Shown: in pieces, positions 8,531 through 12,000 of the stretch
Position numbering within the stretch: the first letter of the stretch is position 1
How the letters are laid out: each line of letters opens with the position of its first letter
Assembly (NCBI RefSeq): GCF_964340395.1
Contig: NC_135551.1
Location: 8,274,879 to 8,286,878 of the forward strand
Direction of reading: 5' to 3'
DNA length: 12,000 nt
DNA from: Glandiceps talaboti
Taxonomy: Eukaryota > Hemichordata > Enteropneusta > Spengelidae
Translations under genes and position numbers: made by a program
The notes under the pieces: model-generated
Database searches by the model: none
Seen by the model: only the letters and a program-made list of their open reading frames with translations
Told to the model about the DNA's origin: nothing

Positions 8531-8873
8531 GACAATATAGAATTAATCACAAGATACAGTTTATCTGAAAACATCAGACTTTTATAGTGGGTCTGAAGTG
8601 TGATTTTAGTGAGTACCAAGAACTCCCGTGTTTTTGCTGTGGAAAATCGCCCGGACGTCAAACTAGGTCATCTTCAGCTTCCGGGTCAAATCAGTCATTT
8701 TCTACCTAAAATTCTTGAACGGTCAGGGACCGTTACACAAGGATCCTACTAAATTTACTTGCCATGCTTATTAAAAACACTTAAAAATCTTTTTTTTTGA
8801 AATTTGTAAACTTTCCGGTCCGTATTGAGGAAACTGAGCATGGGGGGTTATACTAGTACGTAGTAGTACTTCC
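8531..8873. other. Stretch without a recognisable gene
   Basis: Mixed-composition DNA with an ETS-like CTTCCGG near 8679. No gene or clear repeat is visible. Confidence 0.5.
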
Positions 8874-9197
8874 ATGAGCGAAAAACTGGGTCGAAATTTG
8901 AGGGCCTCAAGTATGCGTCCCGAATTCGTCGGAAAATCGGTATTCCTAAATGTAATGCCAAAATTTGTTTTGCTGGCACGAAAGAAGAGATATCAGTTGA
9001 GGTTTAGACGTTTTCAGTATCTAAAATGGGGAACTCTGGTGAAAGTTACGGCGAGTGGAAAATACCGAAAAATAAGGCCCGTGAGCAGGCATTCGAAGTG
9101 TCGCTATCTGGAGCATATTAATTATTATGAGTACAGATCGTATGCAAATGTAGTTTGTTGCGGACTGGCTGATTATGTAGAAGGGGTGCAAAAATAG
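8874..9197 (+). CDS. Hypothetical basic 107-residue ORF
   Basis: An ATG-to-TAG frame of 107 codons, among the longest in the window and free of microsatellite sequence. The product is rich in Arg, Lys and Tyr (for example KFVLLARKKRYQLRFRRF around residues 31-48). It has no signal peptide, membrane segment or recognised domain. No splice sites or conserved motif support it. The length is near what chance gives in 12 kb, so I rate it as a possible but unproven gene. The CRE-containing segment at 9292-9365 lies downstream and would not be its promoter. Confidence 0.18.
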   Translation: MSEKLGRNLRASSMRPEFVGKSVFLNVMPKFVLLARKKRYQLRFRRFQYLKWGTLVKVTASGKYRKIRPVSRHSKCRYLEHINYYEYRSYANVVCCGLADYVEGVQK

Positions 9198-9291
9198 ATT
9201 TGAAGTTTACAACCCTGTTTCGAACAAACACTTGTCATTTAGGCGCACAATGCGTAGAGTTATGCCTATACCACATATTACATTGCTTGTT

Positions 9292-9365
9292 TGACGTCAA
9301 TAGTGTCTTTTGAAAAGTGTGACGTGGCAGTTTACTTAAAGTCTTGTGGACTGATTTCCAATATG
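9292..9365 (+). promoter_or_regulatory. CRE plus CRE-like site upstream of ATATGGCGTC
   Basis: An exact TGACGTCA (9292-9299) is followed by GTGACGTGG near 9319-9327 and then CCAATATGGCGTCGG, with an ATG at 9363. The order CRE then YY1-like ATGGCG resembles the cluster at 2716-2750, with wider spacing. The ATG frame (MASAIILINIF...) runs for 32 codons into A-rich repeat DNA and is probably not coding. Confidence 0.25.
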
Positions 9366-9414
9366 GCGTCGGCCATAATACTCATTAACATATTCATTTT
9401 TCCTTTAAATTACC

Positions 9415-9718
9415 AAAAAAAAATCATCATAAAAAATAGAAAAGAAGATTTGCTGCCTTGAAATTAACAAATCTGAGTAAGCTACCCCCTGCGCATCAAC
9501 ACACCAGATATCAAAGCAATCTGATAAGAAGTACGTAAGGAGATGATGCAAATGTCATTTTATGAAAAAAAATCATAAAACATTGAAAATGGCACAGATC
9601 AACTTGGAATGAACAAATCTGAATAGCATCCCCCCAGGGAACATGCACACCAAATATCGAAGAATTCTGACTGTCACTTTCGGAGATAATGATGAAAATA
9701 TAAAAGTTTGACGGACAC
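9415..9718 (+). repeat. Two 146-bp core tandem repeats plus GACGGAC tract
   Basis: Unit 1 (9415-9562) and unit 2 (9565-9708) share, in order, an A8-9 run with ATCAT, ACAAATCTGARTARC followed by a C-run, CACACCARATATCRAAG, a TCTGA motif, and GGAGATRATG ending in AAAAT or AAAT. Offsets drift from 150 to 143 bp, so the units are old. Unit 2 continues into AAAAGTTTGACGGACACC. Cores of about 150 bp followed by a GACGG-type short array are typical of pearl-like elements in bivalve genomes, related to DINE-1 and Helentrons. Confidence 0.8.
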
Positions 9719-9763
9719 CTATGATTCACTCTACTCTCTATACTCTATACAACCTATACCTAA

Positions 9764-9797
9764 AGCTACGCTTTCAGCTTTCGCTGACAGCGGAGCT
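9764..9797 (+). mobile_element. Terminal-type hairpin of the pearl/Helentron-like element
   Basis: AGCTACGCTTTCAGC (9764-9778) and GCTGACAGCGGAGCT (9783-9797) pair over 15 bp with two mismatches around a TTTC loop, followed by AAAAAT. It lies 46 bp after the GACGGAC tract. Helitron/Helentron-family elements end in a short subterminal hairpin, and the order cores, short array, hairpin fits that plan. The 3' boundary is not fixed. Confidence 0.65.
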
Positions 9798-9854
9798 AAA
9801 AATGGAGAGGAGCAAGAAACATGAAGAAAATTATTCATTATTTTTAAATCCACT

Positions 9855-9915
9855 GACCGACCAACCCATAGTGCTATGCAAAAGTAATGAGAAACATGAA
9901 AAAATAGTGTCACCC
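9855..9915 (+). repeat. Dispersed repeat copy (partner of 7081-7125)
   Basis: GACCGACCAACCCAT is followed by AGTAATGAGAAACATG, an A-run and AGTGTCACCCT. It is similar in opposite orientation to 7081-7125. GAAACATGAA also occurs just upstream near 9817, so a local duplication is possible. The 65-residue frames on both strands here reflect repeat DNA. Confidence 0.55.
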
Positions 9916-10178
9916 TAACGCAATTCATGGTTTATTTGTTTCGAAGTGGGAGGTATGTATGCCAGTTCCAAGCGAGCGTAAAGCTCTATTTGGCTAGTTG
10001 TTGAATTTGCGATTGTATGTGCCATTTGTATCTGTTTTTCGTTGATTGCCGTAGTGGGCTCTCTTCAAAGCCAATTCAATGCGTCAATCAACGTTCTAAC
10101 AAAGCAGACTTTGTTAATTTTGGTTAGTCATCTTTGGCATTCTTTGGCATATTTTAAATACTTATATACATACATATA

Positions 10179-10410
10179 TTGGCCTTTGAATGCCAGCTAT
10201 GCCGTTGGTCAAGTACACCATACGCATGTACGGACCGGCGGAACGAATCAATTCCTAACCTCTCGATACTTAGACCATTTTGGCTATCGTCTATTGAAGA
10301 AAACATTTAAGGGTGAATGGATATATCTAACACTGTGTATGTGTGATACTAATAAGCTCAGTGTCAACTCTTGTCAAACACAAATGAGTTTTCAAAACAG
10401 TTGACAATTG
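10179..10410 (+). repeat. Dispersed repeat, copy B
   Basis: A direct match to 4946-5113, sharing TTGGCCNTTGAATGC at the left and ACAGTTGACAATTG at the right. Copy B is about 64 bp longer and keeps segments deleted in copy A (for example GGTCAAGTACACC and AAGCTCAG). A 120-residue frame at 10042-10404 overlaps it but starts at TTG and is not supported as a gene. Confidence 0.82.
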
Positions 10411-11030
10411 TTTCATAATATGAAAGATTCATTACAGACAACTCAATATGAGATTTTTCTGACAGCATGTAGTTCACTTTTACTGATTTATGCAAATTTA
10501 CACAAATATTTGAGGATTATGCTAAGGCTGTTATCATTAAATAGATCTTAATGAACACACTTTTAATGAAGTTCAAATAGGGGAGAGAAATAAGAGAAAA
10601 AGTCTGAGTAAAAGTTCATGAAACTGTTACAATAGAGTTGCCTTTTTTTTTCTCTTGATATGCCTATTTGTCACGTGCGTCATTTGTTTTATTTTGGCGG
10701 GTCGATATTTTCATTTGAAAAGTTAACCACGGTGGAGGCACCATCTTTTTTTTTGCCCTTTGAAAACATTGGTACCGCAATACTGTTTTTTTGTGTGTAA
10801 AACTAGTATCTTCGAAATGTTATGAATGACATGGCCGATTGGACAGCTATGAATTATTTGTTTTTCAAATCGTTTATGAGGGCTGAAAGTAAGGGTTCTG
10901 AAGGAGTAAAATTCTCATATTGAAAAGACGACTATGTTTTTATTCGCCCTTTCTATCGGGTTTGAATTATCAGTATCGCTAAAGAGTCCTCAGAGGAGAC
11001 TTTAGTTTATTAGCAGTAGTGAATCATGAT
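10411..11030. other. Stretch without a recognisable gene
   Basis: It contains T-runs (10643-10652, 10747-10755), an E-box CACGTG near 10673 and a TTTTGGCGGG E2F-like string near 10692. These are single short motifs. No coding frame is convincing until about 11036. Confidence 0.45.
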
Positions 11031-11035
11031 TCTGA

Positions 11036-11320
11036 GCATCCCTGAGGTCCTCCATCCGTGTTGTTACCACCATATGTACGGATTGGTACACAATGAACAC
11101 GCCGATTAGGATTAACATTGACAATGAAATATTGGAGCTTAGTGTTCCAATATTAGCAAGCAGACTGAACGTGTTGGTGAATGGAGTGTTTCGAGAACGG
11201 ACCATGTTATTGGTGGAATGTGATGATGAGCGAGGCATGGCCGATAATCCACTGGTCATATGGTAAAATGACGAAGGAGAATTTGACATGCCAATGGCTC
11301 TGAGAAGTAATGTCATGACG
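11036..11320 (+). pseudogene. Coding-like forward frame with one internal stop
   Basis: This frame is open from 11036 to 11263, broken by TAA at 11264-11266, then open to a TGA at 11321. The peptide has the balanced composition of a soluble protein, for example ILELSVPILASRLNVLVNG, then VFRERTMLLVECDDERGMAD and NPLVIW before the stop, and NDEGEFDMPMALRSNVMT after it. Codons favour G or A at first positions. An ATG at 11084 begins a 60-codon run. CATATG|GTAAAA at the stop could instead be a splice donor. The minus-strand 104-residue frame (11002-11316) with a hydrophobic segment is most simply its antisense shadow. I do not recognise the family. Confidence 0.45.
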
Positions 11321-11759
11321 TGAGGGGCAACTCTGTCACCGAAGCCTCTTCCAGTCCGTCAATAATGGATTGGGACTTGCCTCTGAGATTCATCGAGCTA
11401 CTTCGACTAACGCGAGTAGTGGTTCAAATGCAACGATGACCAGCACGTCGCCTACGGACGAGGATTCTTCCTTCCGGTGTCAGTACAAGAAGTGGAGCTC
11501 AACAAAATCTACAAAGTAATACCACCTTCGTGCGAAAAAAAACCCAAAGCAAATTGCCTTGTTGAATTATTATGAAGACTTTAAACAGCCCGATTGTGTA
11601 GCAACTGTGCCCGTCGTAATGAAAGAAGACAGTTATAGCCTACAGACAGTTGCTAAAACTCACCAACATTCGAATCAAGGTTATCAATCGTCACTGAGCA
11701 TAGTACGTACAGCCATGGAAGTATGTTATAGTTCCATGGTACAACATGTTCCTCGCTAA
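11319..11759 (+). pseudogene. Coding-like segments in two forward frames
   Basis: One frame is open from 11319 to 11756 except for a TAA at 11517-11519. It reads Ser/Thr-rich (HRATSTNASSGSNATMTSTS), then after the stop NYYEDFKQPDCVATVPVVMK and EDSYSLQTVAKTHQ. A second frame, shifted by two, is open over 11420-11572 and looks equally coding (HVAYGRGFFLPVSVQEVELN, then KIYKVIPPSCEKKPKANC). Overlapping plausible frames mean a frameshift, an intron or chance for one of them. GACTAAC near 11405 followed by GAGTAG could be a branch point and acceptor. No family recognised. Confidence 0.35.
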
Positions 11760-11931
11760 TAGTAATACACCCATGGTCCACAACAATGAAAGAGGTAACA
11801 CCTGCTGGTGTGACGACGAAGTGTGGAGTCTACTCGCTGTGTGGGCAGAGGAGAAGATAAATATGCACATGGATGGCACGTCATGGAATAGTTCCACACT
11901 TCAGGACACCAGGACATTCACTCAAAGATAA
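11746..11931 (+). pseudogene. Myb/SANT-like (trihelix) domain fragment, truncated
   Basis: The frame opens at ATG 11746 and is 61 codons long. Residues 21-50 carry the first part of a Myb/SANT-like DNA-binding domain of the Myb_DNA-bind_4 type: WCDDEVWSLLAVWAEEK, then INMHMDGTSWN. These supply the two diagnostic tryptophans, the acidic DDE turn, LL, the WAEEKI helix and the DGT-x-x-N step. In the family a second half with a QC motif and KxK-L follows. Here a TAA at 11929 interrupts it after FTQR, and neither continuing frame restores it clearly. Such domains occur in MSANTD-type nuclear proteins and in Harbinger-associated proteins. It is probably a decayed copy; an exon end cannot be excluded. 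Confidence 0.6.
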
Positions 11932-12000
11932 CACCTTCAAAGCTACAATACTTTGTCTTGTACGTGGTTCGGATGAAGACATAACTAAACAACTGGAGAG

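Noticed and set aside
10042-10404. 120-residue plus-strand frame
   Set aside because: Starts at TTG and mostly overlaps dispersed repeat copy B. The matching copy at 4946-5113 does not keep the frame.
11002-11316. Minus-strand 104-residue frame with a hydrophobic, membrane-like segment
   Set aside because: The opposite strand reads as a better balanced, charged protein with coding-like codon pattern. Hydrophobic antisense frames are expected opposite hydrophilic coding sequence.

Overview
This window looks like noncoding, repeat-rich nuclear DNA from an animal, most likely a marine invertebrate. It is AT-rich, has no operon-like packing and no long open frame. It carries long (TA)n, (CA)n, (CTGT)n and (CATA)n microsatellites, small foldback elements and diverged tandem repeats of about 140-150 bp beside short-period arrays. 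That last arrangement is typical of the pearl/DINE-like (Helentron-related) nonautonomous elements of molluscs and other invertebrates. I cannot fix the phylum from the sequence alone.

Layout. 1-900: a 160-bp (TA)n tract, then unremarkable AT-rich DNA. 900-1560: a (CTGT)n tract followed by two pairs of diverged repeats with 140-149 bp periods. 1600-1740: two copies of a GC-rich motif whose inverted third copy lies at 4710-4765. 1960-2340: a palindromic CRE, a hairpin, and an ETS-type site just before a short ATG frame. 2347-2488: a 142-bp near-perfect palindrome (MITE-like). 2716-2770: a compact promoter-like or first-exon-like cluster (YY1-type ATGGCGG, CRE, TCGCGA, splice-donor-like GTAAGG). 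2771-4700: almost featureless. 4793-5113: a self-complementary (CA)n(TA)n(TG)n tract joined to a dispersed repeat that recurs at 10179-10410. 5261-5419: a second foldback element. 6279-6347: a 30-bp minisatellite. 6420-6500: a compound microsatellite. 7081-7125 and 9855-9915: inverted dispersed repeat copies. 9415-9797: two 146-bp core repeats, a GACGGAC tract and a terminal hairpin, the clearest pearl/Helentron-like structure. 11036-11931: the only convincing protein-coding signal, in broken forward frames that end in a Myb/SANT-like (trihelix, Myb_DNA-bind_4 type) segment with a stop inside the expected domain.

No gene here can be called intact. The right-hand 1 kb is either a decaying gene or transposon-derived coding region, or several exons whose junctions cannot be fixed by eye. 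The left and central parts are best read as intergenic or intronic DNA shaped by small transposons and microsatellites. I found no RNA gene, CRISPR array or bacterial-type system.
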